Shown here piece by piece: positions 34,103-42,564 of a stretch of 64,000 nt of DNA. Positions within the stretch are counted from its first letter, which is position 1, and every line of letters starts with the position of its first letter. Origin of the DNA: Streptomyces sp. NBC_01353 (GTDB lineage Bacteria; Actinomycetota; Actinomycetes; Streptomycetales; Streptomycetaceae). Under the pieces are notes generated by a model. It was not told the origin of the DNA. It saw only the letters and a program-made list of their open reading frames with translations, and made no database searches. The position numbers and the translations under genes are program-made. The DNA lies in assembly GCF_036237275.1 (NCBI RefSeq), contig NZ_CP108352.1, forward strand, positions 8,085,501-8,149,500, written 5' to 3'.

Positions 34103-35260
34103 ATGAAACGCAGCCTTCCGGTCGTCGAGATCTCCGGGACCCCGTCCCAGAGGGGCCGCCAGTACGGAGAGGCGGTGGCCCCCCAGCTGGCCACCGCCCT
34201 CGGTTACTACGCGGATGCCTTCGGCGTGTCCTCGGGACTCACCTGGGAGCAGGTCACCGCGCGGGCCGCCCGCTGGCTCGGACCCGTCCGCGACCACGCT
34301 CCCGACCTCCTCGAGGAGATGCAGGGCATCGCGGACGGGGCCGGAGTCGATCTGCTCGACGTCCTCGCGCTCAACGCACGCGGCGAAGTCATCTACGACG
34401 AGTCCTTCGCGCGGATGCGGGAGGGGCGCGGCGAAGGGCAGTCGGAGGAGCCCGCCGAGGGCTGCACCTCCTTCGCGGCGTACGGTCCCGCGAGCGGTGA
34501 CGGCCATGTGTGGGCCGGGCAGAACTGGGACTGGCGGGCGGGCGTGGCCGACACCGTCGTGATGCTGCGCATCGTGCAGCCGCCGAAGCCGACGCTGATC
34601 ATGCAGGTGGAGGCCGGTCAGGTCGGCCGGCAGGGCGCCAACTCCGCCGGGATCGCCCTCAACGCCAACGGCCTCGGAGGGCGTTTCGACGACACCGTGG
34701 GCCTGCCGCAGACCGTGATTCGGCGCAGCGTCCTCGACCAGTCGAGCATCACCGACGCTCTGGACGTGCTGTGCCGCACCCGCGCACACATCGCCAGCAA
34801 CGCCCTCCTGACCTGCCGCGAGGGGTTCGCCGTCGACGTCGAGACGACGCCCGCCGCGCACGGTTGGATGTACCCGACCGACGGTCTGCTCGTGCACGGC
34901 AACCACTACCAGGCAGGCATCCCCGCCGCCCTGGCCGCCGACTACCGGCCCCTGGCCCCCGATTCCCTGGTCCGTGTCCCACGCGCCGAGGAAGGACTGC
35001 GGCTGCTGCGCGACGCCACGGGCCCCGACGAGTCCCGCAAGCTGATCAAGCAGGCGATGTCGGACCACCTCGGTTTCCCGGAGTCGCTGTGCACCCATAG
35101 AGACCCGCGCAAGCCCGAGGTCAAGCACTGGACGACCCTGGTCTCCTCCTGTGTGGACCTCACCGCGGGGGACTACCACGTGACGGCCGGGACGCCGTGC
35201 GACCGCGAGTACCAGCACCTTCCCTGGAACCTCTACGACGGCCCGCACGCGCCCAACTGA
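34103..35260 (+). CDS. C45-family Ntn-hydrolase (acyl-CoA:6-APA acyltransferase-like)
   Basis: A 385-residue protein of the peptidase C45/IAT family. These are made as a precursor and cleave themselves before a Cys that becomes the nucleophile. Here that is C121 in EEPAEGCTSFAAYGP, followed by the diagnostic GHVWAGQNWDW. Upstream are NARGEVIYDESF and the N-terminal RRQYGEA-like motif (SQRGRQYGEAVAPQL). The family hydrolyses or transfers amide-linked acyl groups; fungal IAT acts on penicillins, while bacterial members have mixed or unknown substrates. The ATG at 34103 has GAGGAG 7 bases upstream. It is linked to an oligopeptide transporter and an RpiR regulator, suggesting hydrolysis of an imported peptide-like amide. 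Confidence 0.87.
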   Translation: MKRSLPVVEISGTPSQRGRQYGEAVAPQLATALGYYADAFGVSSGLTWEQVTARAARWLGPVRDHAPDLLEEMQGIADGAGVDLLDVLALNARGEVIYDESFARMREGRGEGQSEEPAEGCTSFAAYGPASGDGHVWAGQNWDWRAGVADTVVMLRIVQPPKPTLIMQVEAGQVGRQGANSAGIALNANGLGGRFDDTVGLPQTVIRRSVLDQSSITDALDVLCRTRAHIASNALLTCREGFAVDVETTPAAHGWMYPTDGLLVHGNHYQAGIPAALAADYRPLAPDSLVRVPRAEEGLRLLRDATGPDESRKLIKQAMSDHLGFPESLCTHRDPRKPEVKHWTTLVSSCVDLTAGDYHVTAGTPCDREYQHLPWNLYDGPHAPN

Positions 35261-35457
35261 CGGCTGACACGCGCCGACTTGGCGCCTGCCGCCTAACTGA
35301 CGTCCGCTATGCGCGGACTTGGGGCCTGTGCGCGCCGAACTGACCGCCCCCGCACGGTCCCACGCACCCCCAGATGCCGAAGTACCTCTCCTGTCCCTCC
35401 CTCCCTCCCTCCCACCCACCTTCCCTCCCTGCCTTCCTGCCGCTCAGGAGCCCCGCC

Positions 35458-37101
35458 ATGAAGCTGACATCCCGTCTCAAGCCCCTCGGCCTCGCCGGAG
35501 TGCTCGCTCTCACCGCCGCGTGCAGCGGCGCCGACACCGGCGCGTCCGTGGGCGCCGGCGGCGTCGACGTGTCCCGGCTGAAGCTGACCCCCACCACCGC
35601 TCCGGCAGCGGGCGCCGTCGCCTCGGTGAACTGGCTGCTGGAGGACGAGCCCGAGTCCCTGGACCTCGACACCCAGGGCGGCAGCGCCGGCCGCACCGTC
35701 CTGAGCAATGTGTGCGAGCGTCTCTACCAGCTCCAGCCCGACATGTCCGTACGCCCCCTTCTCGTCGCGAAGGAGACCCGGCCCGACGCGAAGACCCTCG
35801 TGCTGACCCTGCGCGACGGCGTCAGGTTCCACGACGGCTCGGCGATGACCGCCGACGACGTCCTGTTCAGCCTGCGCCGTCACGCCGAGCCGGAGATGGA
35901 GCAGTCCGACGAGTTCGCGGGCGTCAGCGGCATGACCAAGACCGGCGACCGCGAGATCACGATCAGGTTCAAGGAACCGGACGCCCTGTTCACCAAGGCC
36001 CTCGCGGGTGACGCCGGGCTCGTCCACAACCGTGAGCAGGTCGAGAAGGCCGGCAAGGACTTCGGTACGCCCGGCCAGGGCGATGCCTGCTCCGGACCGT
36101 ACGAGCTGACCGGCTGGAAGTCCGGCGACTCGATCACCCTCACCCGCCACGACGGCTACTGGGGCGGGAAGCCGCTCACGAAGCAGGTCGTCTTCCGCTG
36201 GGCCGAGGACAGCGCCATGGTCAACGCGCTGAGCACCGGGGCCGCCGACGGCGCCTACCTCGACACGCTCAGCTCGGCCGCCGCCCTGCGCGGCAAGGCA
36301 GGCCTCGACCAGCACTACGGCCCCAGCACCGCCGCCCTCGCCCTGATCCCGACCGAGCGCGGCGGACTGGCCGATCCCGATGTACGCAGGGCCCTGTCCC
36401 TGGTGCTCGACCGTACGGGAATCGCCAAGTCCGGATACGGCGGACTGGTCGAACCGTGGGCCACCCCGGTCGGCTCCGGCGCCTGGGGCTACGAGAAGGC
36501 GACCTTCGAGGCCGCGCAGAAGAAGCTCACCGAAGCCCCCGCCAAGCCCGCCGCCGCCGACCTCGCCAAGGCCAAGGAACTGGTGAAGAACGCGAAGTCC
36601 GCGCCCGACACGCCCATCGTGATCGGCACGGACAGCACGCAGGGCCGCCTGGTGATCGCCAATGCCGTCCGCGCCGCGCTGACTCAGCTCGGCCTCAAGG
36701 CGCAGATCAAGACCGTCCCGTCCGCCACGTACGGCGAGTTCTACGGCGACAAGGAAGCCCGCTCCGACATCGATGTACTGGTCGCCGACTGGTACATCTC
36801 CAAGAGCGACCCGATCGGCTTCTACGACAACGCGTTGACGGGCAACTCCAACAACTGGGTCGGATTCACCAGCCCCGACTACGACAACAAGGTCGCCGAG
36901 GCCCTGCGCACGATCGACGACAAGCAGCGCGCCGCCCTCGTCGTCGACGTCCAGCGGCAGTTCAGCGAGGCCGCGGTGTGGATCCCCGTCGCGCAGATGC
37001 CGACCGTTCTCGCGATGAACGACGAACTGACCGGCCCGCCCGCCTCGATGGCGTACCTCTACTCGCCGTGGGCCGCTCGGCTCGGCGCGAAGAAGGGCTG
37101 A
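35458..37101 (+). CDS. ABC transporter substrate-binding lipoprotein, oligopeptide type
   Basis: A 547-residue SBP_bac_5 protein. The leader MKLTSRLKPLGLAGVLALTA ends in lipobox TAAC (Cys about residue 22). Typical blocks are VLSNVCERLYQLQPDMSV, TLRDGVRFHDGSAMTADDV, ACSGPYELTGWKSGDSITL and DVRRALSLVLDRTGIAKSGY. It is a membrane-anchored receptor for peptides or similar solutes. The ATG at 35458 follows a long C/T-only stretch and AGGAG. The 197-bp gap after the C45 gene contains two short hairpins (such as GTCCGC/GCGGAC). It starts the five-gene transporter set. Confidence 0.9.
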   Translation: MKLTSRLKPLGLAGVLALTAACSGADTGASVGAGGVDVSRLKLTPTTAPAAGAVASVNWLLEDEPESLDLDTQGGSAGRTVLSNVCERLYQLQPDMSVRPLLVAKETRPDAKTLVLTLRDGVRFHDGSAMTADDVLFSLRRHAEPEMEQSDEFAGVSGMTKTGDREITIRFKEPDALFTKALAGDAGLVHNREQVEKAGKDFGTPGQGDACSGPYELTGWKSGDSITLTRHDGYWGGKPLTKQVVFRWAEDSAMVNALSTGAADGAYLDTLSSAAALRGKAGLDQHYGPSTAALALIPTERGGLADPDVRRALSLVLDRTGIAKSGYGGLVEPWATPVGSGAWGYEKATFEAAQKKLTEAPAKPAAADLAKAKELVKNAKSAPDTPIVIGTDSTQGRLVIANAVRAALTQLGLKAQIKTVPSATYGEFYGDKEARSDIDVLVADWYISKSDPIGFYDNALTGNSNNWVGFTSPDYDNKVAEALRTIDDKQRAALVVDVQRQFSEAAVWIPVAQMPTVLAMNDELTGPPASMAYLYSPWAARLGAKKG

Positions 37102-37107
37102 GCAATC

Positions 37108-38073
37108 ATGATCGTCGCCCTCGTACGGCAGATCGGACGGCGGATCGCGGGACTGGTGGCCACGCTGCTGGCGGCGTCCTTCGTGATCTTCGCCGCCGTG
37201 TACGCCGCCCCCGGTGACCCCGCCGTGTTCCTGGCGGGAGGCCGCGACAAGCTGACACCGGAGCGGCTGGCCACGGTACGGGAGCAGTACCACCTGGACG
37301 AGCCGCTGGTCGTCCAGTACGGCCGCTGGCTCTGGGACTGCCTGCACCTCGACCTCGGCCGTTCCTTCCAGTACGGCGACCAGGTCGCCGATCTGCTGGC
37401 CGCCCGGTTCCCGACGACCCTCGCCCTCGTCGGCTACGCCACCGCCCTGTTCGTCGTCCTCGGCGTGGGTGCCGGCATCCTCGCCGCGGTCCGGCGCGGC
37501 ACCTGGGTCGACTCGGCCGTCGTCGGCGGCACCACGCTTGCCGCGTCCGTCCCGTCGTTCGTCGGCGGTATCGCTCTGGTCGCGCTCTTCGGTGTCGAGC
37601 TCGGCTGGTTCCCGGTGACGGGCAGCGGCGAGGGCCTCGCCGGAACGCTTAATCATCTGACCCTGCCCGCCGTGGCGATGGCGCTCGGCGCGCTCGCGAT
37701 CATCAGCCGTGTCACCCGGCAGGCCATGGCGGACGCCGGCGCCGCCGACCACGTGGCGGTGGCCCGCGCATCGGGGCTGCCCGAACGGGAGGTCGTCCGC
37801 CGGCATGTCCTGCGCAACGCCCTCGGGCCGATCGTCACCATGTGCGGCCTGGTCACCGCAGGGATGCTCGCCGGAACCGTCGCCATCGAGACCGTCTTCG
37901 GGATCAGCGGCATCGGCTCGCTGCTGGTCGGCGCGATCAACAGCCACGACTTCCCCGTGGCCCAGGCGGTCCTGCTGCTGATGGTCACCTCGTACATCGT
38001 CGTCACCACCGTCGTGGACCTCGTCCACCCCCTGCTCGACCCGCGCCTGAAAGCCCAGAGGAGCACCGCATGA
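37108..38073 (+). CDS. ABC transporter permease, DppB type
   Basis: A 321-residue permease with six membrane helices. The N-terminal pattern is RRIAGLVATLLAASFVIFAA then YAAPGDPAVFLAGGRDKLTP. The EAA-type loop reads DHVAVARASGLPEREVVRRH. Family length is normal (about 310-340). It starts 6 bases after the binding-protein stop. The TGA overlaps an ATG that opens a 20-codon mini-ORF rather than the next permease directly. Confidence 0.92.
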   Translation: MIVALVRQIGRRIAGLVATLLAASFVIFAAVYAAPGDPAVFLAGGRDKLTPERLATVREQYHLDEPLVVQYGRWLWDCLHLDLGRSFQYGDQVADLLAARFPTTLALVGYATALFVVLGVGAGILAAVRRGTWVDSAVVGGTTLAASVPSFVGGIALVALFGVELGWFPVTGSGEGLAGTLNHLTLPAVAMALGALAIISRVTRQAMADAGAADHVAVARASGLPEREVVRRHVLRNALGPIVTMCGLVTAGMLAGTVAIETVFGISGIGSLLVGAINSHDFPVAQAVLLLMVTSYIVVTTVVDLVHPLLDPRLKAQRSTA

Positions 38074-38132
38074 CCGCCGTCGCCGTCCTCCCCGGGAGGA
38101 AGCGCCCGAAGGCCGCCAGGAGCACCGCATGA
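38070..38132 (+). CDS. 20-codon mini-ORF made by duplication of a gene start
   Basis: ATG at 38070 overlaps the DppB-type stop (ATGA), and the ORF's own TGA overlaps the ATG of the next permease (ATGA at 38129). The peptide MTAVAVLPGRKRPKAARSTA resembles the first residues of that permease (MTAVPAVALLPERKRPRRPW). The DNA around both starts shares AGGAGCACCGCATGACCGCC, repeated 59 bp apart. So the start region was tandemly duplicated. The mini-ORF may couple translation; a functional peptide is unlikely. Confidence 0.6.
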   Translation: MTAVAVLPGRKRPKAARSTA

Positions 38133-38980
38133 CCGCCGTACCCGCCGTCGCCCTGCTCCCCGAGCGGAAACGCCCCCGCCGCCCCTGGGCGGTGAGCATC
38201 GCCGGAGGCTTCCTCGGGCTCGTGGTGCTCACCGCCGTCCTCGCCCCACTGCTCGCTCCGTACGCACCCGACGCCATCGACCTGTCGTCGTCCGTCGCCG
38301 GCACCAGCGGCGCGCACCCGCTCGGCACCGACGCCTCCGGGCAGGACCTGCTCTCCCGCGTGCTGTACGGCGCCCGTACGAGTCTGATCGCGCCGCTCCT
38401 GCTGCTCCTGCTCGCCGCCGTCCTCGGTGTCACCCTCGGGACCGTCGCCGCGTGGCGGGGCGGCTGGGTGGACGGTTTCGTCTCCCGGGTCACCGACGTC
38501 ATGTACGCGTTTCCGGGCCTGCTGTTCGTCGTCCTCATCATCGCCGTGTTCGGCACCGGCATGACCACCTCGGTGATCGCCCTCGGCCTGGCGTTCGCCC
38601 CGACGATCGCGAAGTACACCCGCAGCGTCGCCCTCGCCGAACGGTCCAAGTCCTACATCGACGCCTACCGCGTCCAGGGCATGAGCGGCACCCGGATATG
38701 CGTGGCCCATCTCGTCCCGGACCTCGCCCGCTCGATCACGGGCTACCTGGTGGTCCTGTTCGGTGAGTCCCTGATGAGCCTCGCGACCCTCAGCTACCTC
38801 GGCTTCGGCGCCCAGCCGCCCAGCTCCGACTGGGGGCTGATGGTGCAGGAGGGCCAGGCCGCGATCGTCCAGGGTGCCCTGCTGCCCGCACTCGTGCCGG
38901 GCACCGCCATCGCCGCCGTCGTGGTGGCCTTCAACGTGGTCGGCGTCTGGGCCGCCGACCGCCTCGGCGCCAGGAGGTAG
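38129..38980 (+). CDS. ABC transporter permease, DppC type
   Basis: A 283-residue permease. After a basic N-terminus come six helices. APYAPDAIDL and HPLGTDASGQDLLSRVLYGA are the hallmark DppC segments. The EAA loop reads DAYRVQGMSGTRICVAHLVP. The ATG at 38129 lies in the second copy of the duplicated AGGAGCACCGC start region. It pairs with the DppB-type permease to form the channel. Confidence 0.92.
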   Translation: MTAVPAVALLPERKRPRRPWAVSIAGGFLGLVVLTAVLAPLLAPYAPDAIDLSSSVAGTSGAHPLGTDASGQDLLSRVLYGARTSLIAPLLLLLLAAVLGVTLGTVAAWRGGWVDGFVSRVTDVMYAFPGLLFVVLIIAVFGTGMTTSVIALGLAFAPTIAKYTRSVALAERSKSYIDAYRVQGMSGTRICVAHLVPDLARSITGYLVVLFGESLMSLATLSYLGFGAQPPSSDWGLMVQEGQAAIVQGALLPALVPGTAIAAVVVAFNVVGVWAADRLGARR

Positions 38981-38987
38981 CCCCGTC

Positions 38988-39998
38988 ATGCTGCTCGACA
39001 TCGAGAACCTGAATCTGCTCCTGCCCGGCGCCGCCAGGCCCGTCCTCGCGGACGTCTCCCTGAAGGTCGGCAGAGGCGAGGTCGTCGGACTCGTCGGCGA
39101 ATCCGGCTCCGGCAAGTCCACCACCGCCAAAGCGGCGTTGAACATCTTCCCCGACGACGCGCGGGCCGAGGGACGCGTACGCGTCGACGGTGCCGACGTG
39201 CTGTCCATGAGCGGTGCGCGGCTGCGCGAGCACCGGGCGCGGACGGTCGCCATGATCCACCAGGATCCGCGCTCCGCGCTCAACCCCGTACGCCGGATCG
39301 GCGACTTCCTGACCGAGCGGCTCGCGCAGGCCGGATCCACCGACCGGCGTGCCGCCAGGGCCCGGGCCGTCGAACTCCTCGACGCTGTCGGCCTGCCGGA
39401 CCCGGAACGACGGATCCGGCAGCGTCCCCACGAGATGTCCGGCGGGATGCTGCAACGCGTCGTCATCGCCGGCGCCCTTGCCGCCGAACCGAAGCTGCTG
39501 CTCGCCGACGAGGCCACCAGCGCGCTGGACGTCACCACCCAGGCCGACATCCTCGCCCTGCTGCGCACCCTGCGCGAACGGAACGGTCCGGGGCTGCTGT
39601 TCATCACCCACGACCTGCACCTGGCCGCCGCCTACTGCGACCGCGTGTACGTCATGTACGCCGGTCGCGTCGTCGAGGAACAGCAGGCGCACCGCCTCTT
39701 CACCGGCGCCCGGCATCCGTACACCCAGGGCCTTCTCGCATGCTCCCCGGAACTGGGCGGGGCATCCCGCGAGCTGCGTCCCATCGCGGGCCGCCCGCCA
39801 TCCCTCTCGGACAGCTTCACCGGCTGCCCGTTCTCGGCCCGCTGCCCGCACGCCGAGCCGGCATGCGACGCGTGGCAGCCGATGACGGTCGCGGCCCCGG
39901 ACGGCGGTACGGCGGCCTGCCGGCGGCTTTCGGACCTGCCTGACGTGTCGGACCTGTCAGTGCGCCGACCCACGCAGCCCACCGGGAGCAACCGATGA
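38988..39998 (+). CDS. ABC transporter ATP-binding protein, DppD type
   Basis: A 336-residue ATPase. Walker A is VGESGSGKST, the Q-loop is IHQDPRSALNP, the signature MSGGMLQRVVIAGAL, Walker B LLLADEATSALD and the H-loop FITHDLHLAA. The C-terminal oligopeptide-type extension carries Cys residues (GCPFSARCPHAEPAC) that in relatives bind an iron-sulfur cluster. The ATG at 38988 follows the DppC-type stop by 7 bases. It overlaps the next ATPase by 4 bases. Confidence 0.92.
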   Translation: MLLDIENLNLLLPGAARPVLADVSLKVGRGEVVGLVGESGSGKSTTAKAALNIFPDDARAEGRVRVDGADVLSMSGARLREHRARTVAMIHQDPRSALNPVRRIGDFLTERLAQAGSTDRRAARARAVELLDAVGLPDPERRIRQRPHEMSGGMLQRVVIAGALAAEPKLLLADEATSALDVTTQADILALLRTLRERNGPGLLFITHDLHLAAAYCDRVYVMYAGRVVEEQQAHRLFTGARHPYTQGLLACSPELGGASRELRPIAGRPPSLSDSFTGCPFSARCPHAEPACDAWQPMTVAAPDGGTAACRRLSDLPDVSDLSVRRPTQPTGSNR

Positions 39999-40906
39999 CC
40001 ACCACCCCCACACCCGCGCAGCACCACGACGACGTGCCACTCCTGGCGGTCGAATCCCTGCGCAAGACCTACCGGCTGCCCGGCGGCGACCGTCTGACCG
40101 CTGCCGACGGGGTGTCGTTCACCGTGTCCCGGGGCGGTTCGGTCGGCATCGTCGGCGAGTCCGGATCGGGCAAGAGCACCGTCGCCCGCATCCTCGTCGG
40201 CCTGATACGACCCGACGCCGGCACCATCACGGTGAACGGCAAGGACAGGACGCCGGGCCGGGGCCGACCCGCCCGCCGCGGCCGGCTGGCCCGTGCACGC
40301 GAGATCCAGATGGTCTTCCAGGACCCGTACGTCTCGCTCGACCCACGCCTGACAGCCCGCCAATGCCTCCGCATCGCGCTGCGCCTGCACGATCACGATT
40401 CGACGGACGAGCGCATCGCCACGCTTCTGGACCAGGTCGGACTCGGTGCGCGCGAAGCGGACGCGAAGCCCCACGAGCTGTCGGGCGGCCAGCGCCAGCG
40501 CCTCGCGATCGCCCGGGCGCTCGCCGTAGACCCGCAGATCCTCGTCCTCGACGAGGCGGTCGCCGCGCTCGACGTCTCCATCCAGGCCCAGATCCTCCGA
40601 CTCCTCGACGAGATCAGGCGAGACACCGGCGTGGCTCTCGTCTTCGTCAGCCACGACCTGGCGGTCGTCCAGCACATCACGGACGAGACGGTGGTGATGC
40701 GCGGGGGCGTGGTGGTCGAACAGGGCCCGACCGGCCGGGTACTGACCGCTCCCGAGCACTCGTACACCCAACGCCTGCTCGCTTCTGTGCCGAAGGAGGG
40801 CTGGGACCCCGCAAACGCAGGGACGCTCATCGGACCTGACGCAGCCGCGCTTTCTGACCAGGAAGTTCCCCGCGAGGGCCACGGCGAGCGTCCTGGGTCC
40901 CCCTAA
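39995..40906 (+). CDS. ABC transporter ATP-binding protein, DppF type
   Basis: A 303-residue ATPase, the last gene of the transporter operon. It has Walker A VGESGSGKST, the Q-loop MVFQDPYVSLDPRLT, signature LSGGQRQRLAIARAL, Walker B ILVLDEAVAALD and the H-loop FVSHDLAVVQ. The C-terminal oligopeptide extension is shorter than in the DppD-type partner and lacks the Cys cluster, as usual. The two ATPases are expected to act as a heterodimer. Translation is coupled by ATGA. Confidence 0.92.
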   Translation: MTTTPTPAQHHDDVPLLAVESLRKTYRLPGGDRLTAADGVSFTVSRGGSVGIVGESGSGKSTVARILVGLIRPDAGTITVNGKDRTPGRGRPARRGRLARAREIQMVFQDPYVSLDPRLTARQCLRIALRLHDHDSTDERIATLLDQVGLGAREADAKPHELSGGQRQRLAIARALAVDPQILVLDEAVAALDVSIQAQILRLLDEIRRDTGVALVFVSHDLAVVQHITDETVVMRGGVVVEQGPTGRVLTAPEHSYTQRLLASVPKEGWDPANAGTLIGPDAAALSDQEVPREGHGERPGSP

Positions 40907-41127
40907 GAGAGGCGAGGCACACTTCCCGGCTCCCTTGTTCCCTCGCTTCCTCCTACTTCCCGCTCCCTCGTTGCCCCACCTCTCCTGCGTCGGTGAGTCG
41001 TCTCCGTCAGGTTCTTTGCGGAGGCGATGAACAGATCCCCTCCCGCCCCCGTATGAAAGGCCGGACGCGTCCCCCCGGTTGCCCTCGCGGCGATCGCAGT
41101 CCGTACCCCCACACAGGAGGCGAAGAG

Positions 41128-42360
41128 TTGAGTCACAGGCGAATACCCAAGCGGAAGGCCATTCTCGCGGGGGCAGGGGCGGTGGGCATCGTCGCGGCGG
41201 CGATCCTGCTGCCGCAGGCCAATGCCTCGCAGGACGGCGCGGGGGAGCAGTCGGGCTCGCCGAGAAAGATGAGCGCCGCATCGGCCGCGCAACTCCTTCA
41301 GCAGCTGGGCAAGGAGCTCGGCGACTCCTACGGCGGCGCGTACTACGACGCGGACAAGCAGCAGCTCGTCGTCAACGTCGTGGGTGACAACAACAACGTC
41401 AACGTCGAGGTCACGAGGGCCGGCGCGGTTGCACGCAGCGTGCAGAACAGCCGCTCTGCACTCACCTCCGCGATGAACTCGCTGAGCGACAAGGCATCGG
41501 TTCCCGGTACCGCGTGGGCGATCGACCCGAGGACGAACCAGGTCCTGGTCACCGCCGACCGTACGGTCACCGGTGAGCGTTGGGACAAGGTCGAGGGCGC
41601 GGTCCGCGCGCTCGGCGAGGGCGTCGCCCGCATCCAGAAGTCCAAGGGCGAGTTCAAGCCCTTCCTCGAGGGTGGCGATGCCATCTTCGGCGGCGGCTCG
41701 CGTTGTTCGCTCGGCTTCAACGTCACCACCCAGGACGGTCAGCCCGGCTTCCTCACGGCGGGACACTGCGGCGTCGCCGTCGAGCAGTGGTCGGAGCAGC
41801 AGAACGGCGAGCCGATCGGTACCGTGCAGGAGGCCGTCTTCCCCGGTGAGGGCGACTTCGCACTTGTGACGTACGACGACCCGAACACCGAGGCCCCGAG
41901 CGCTGTGGACATCGGCGACGGTCAGATCGTGGAGATCGGGCAGGCGGCCGATGCGGCGGTCGGCCAAGAGGTGTTCCGCATGGGCAGCACGACCGGTCTG
42001 CGGGGCGGCCAGGTGACCGGCCTCAACGCCACCGTCAACTACCCCGAGGGCACGGTCTCGGGGCTCATCCAGACCGATGTCTGTGCGGAGCCCGGCGACA
42101 GTGGCGGCGCCCTGTTCACCCGGGACGGGAACGCCGTCGGCCTCACCTCCGGCGGAAGCGGCGACTGCACCTCGGGCGGCGAGACGTTCTTCCAGCCGGT
42201 GACCACCGCCCTGGCCGCCGTCGGCGCCCAGATCGGCGCGGGTGGCGCCGGTGACGGTGGCGCTGACGACGGTGGCATCGACGACGGTGGCAACGGCGGC
42301 GACGTCGGCGACGGCAACGGTGGCATCGAGGAAGGCGGCGACGGGAACGGCGTCGGCTGA
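41128..42360 (+). CDS. Secreted serine protease, streptogrisin/alpha-lytic type (S1E)
   Basis: A 410-residue preproprotease from a TTG start at 41128, which has AGGAGG 8 bases upstream. The signal peptide is KAILAGAGAVGIVAAAILLP, with cleavage after ANA near residue 33. A pro-region (about 35-180) has QQLVVNVVGDNNNVNVEV, typical of the alpha-lytic pro-domain that folds the protease. The mature domain begins near GGDAIFGGGSRCSLGFNV. The triad is H213 (TAGHC), D243 (GDFALV) and S325 (EPGDSGGAL), with disulfide Cys at 193 and 214. The C-terminus is an odd 40-residue Gly/Asp tail, possibly a wall linker. It works outside the cell. Confidence 0.92.
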   Translation: MSHRRIPKRKAILAGAGAVGIVAAAILLPQANASQDGAGEQSGSPRKMSAASAAQLLQQLGKELGDSYGGAYYDADKQQLVVNVVGDNNNVNVEVTRAGAVARSVQNSRSALTSAMNSLSDKASVPGTAWAIDPRTNQVLVTADRTVTGERWDKVEGAVRALGEGVARIQKSKGEFKPFLEGGDAIFGGGSRCSLGFNVTTQDGQPGFLTAGHCGVAVEQWSEQQNGEPIGTVQEAVFPGEGDFALVTYDDPNTEAPSAVDIGDGQIVEIGQAADAAVGQEVFRMGSTTGLRGGQVTGLNATVNYPEGTVSGLIQTDVCAEPGDSGGALFTRDGNAVGLTSGGSGDCTSGGETFFQPVTTALAAVGAQIGAGGAGDGGADDGGIDDGGNGGDVGDGNGGIEEGGDGNGVG

Positions 42361-42375
42361 CGTCGACGGAGGGGA

Positions 42376-42409
42376 GCGGCCCTGGGCACGGATGGCTGTC
42401 CAGGGCCGC
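42376..42409 (+). terminator. Hairpin terminator after the protease gene
   Basis: Perfect 10-bp stem GCGGCCCTGG (42376-42385) with CCAGGGCCGC (42400-42409) and a 14-base loop, 15 bases after the protease stop and between converging genes. Confidence 0.75.
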
Positions 42410-42564
42410 AGCCCGTTGTTCAGGGCGGCGACGGATCGCGACGCGGTCCCTCCCGGCACTTCACGCCGGCCCCCGAGATGGCGGCGCCCTCCACCCCCCG
42501 GGTCGAGGTCGCTCGCGTCGGGTGGCGGCGGCCGCACCGTACGACGACGCAGCCGCCCGCCCGC

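Noticed and set aside
35293-38649. Antisense frame of over 1,100 residues opposite the C45 enzyme and ABC transporter genes
   Set aside because: It is antisense to well-supported genes, with low-complexity Gly/Asp/Arg composition and no motif.
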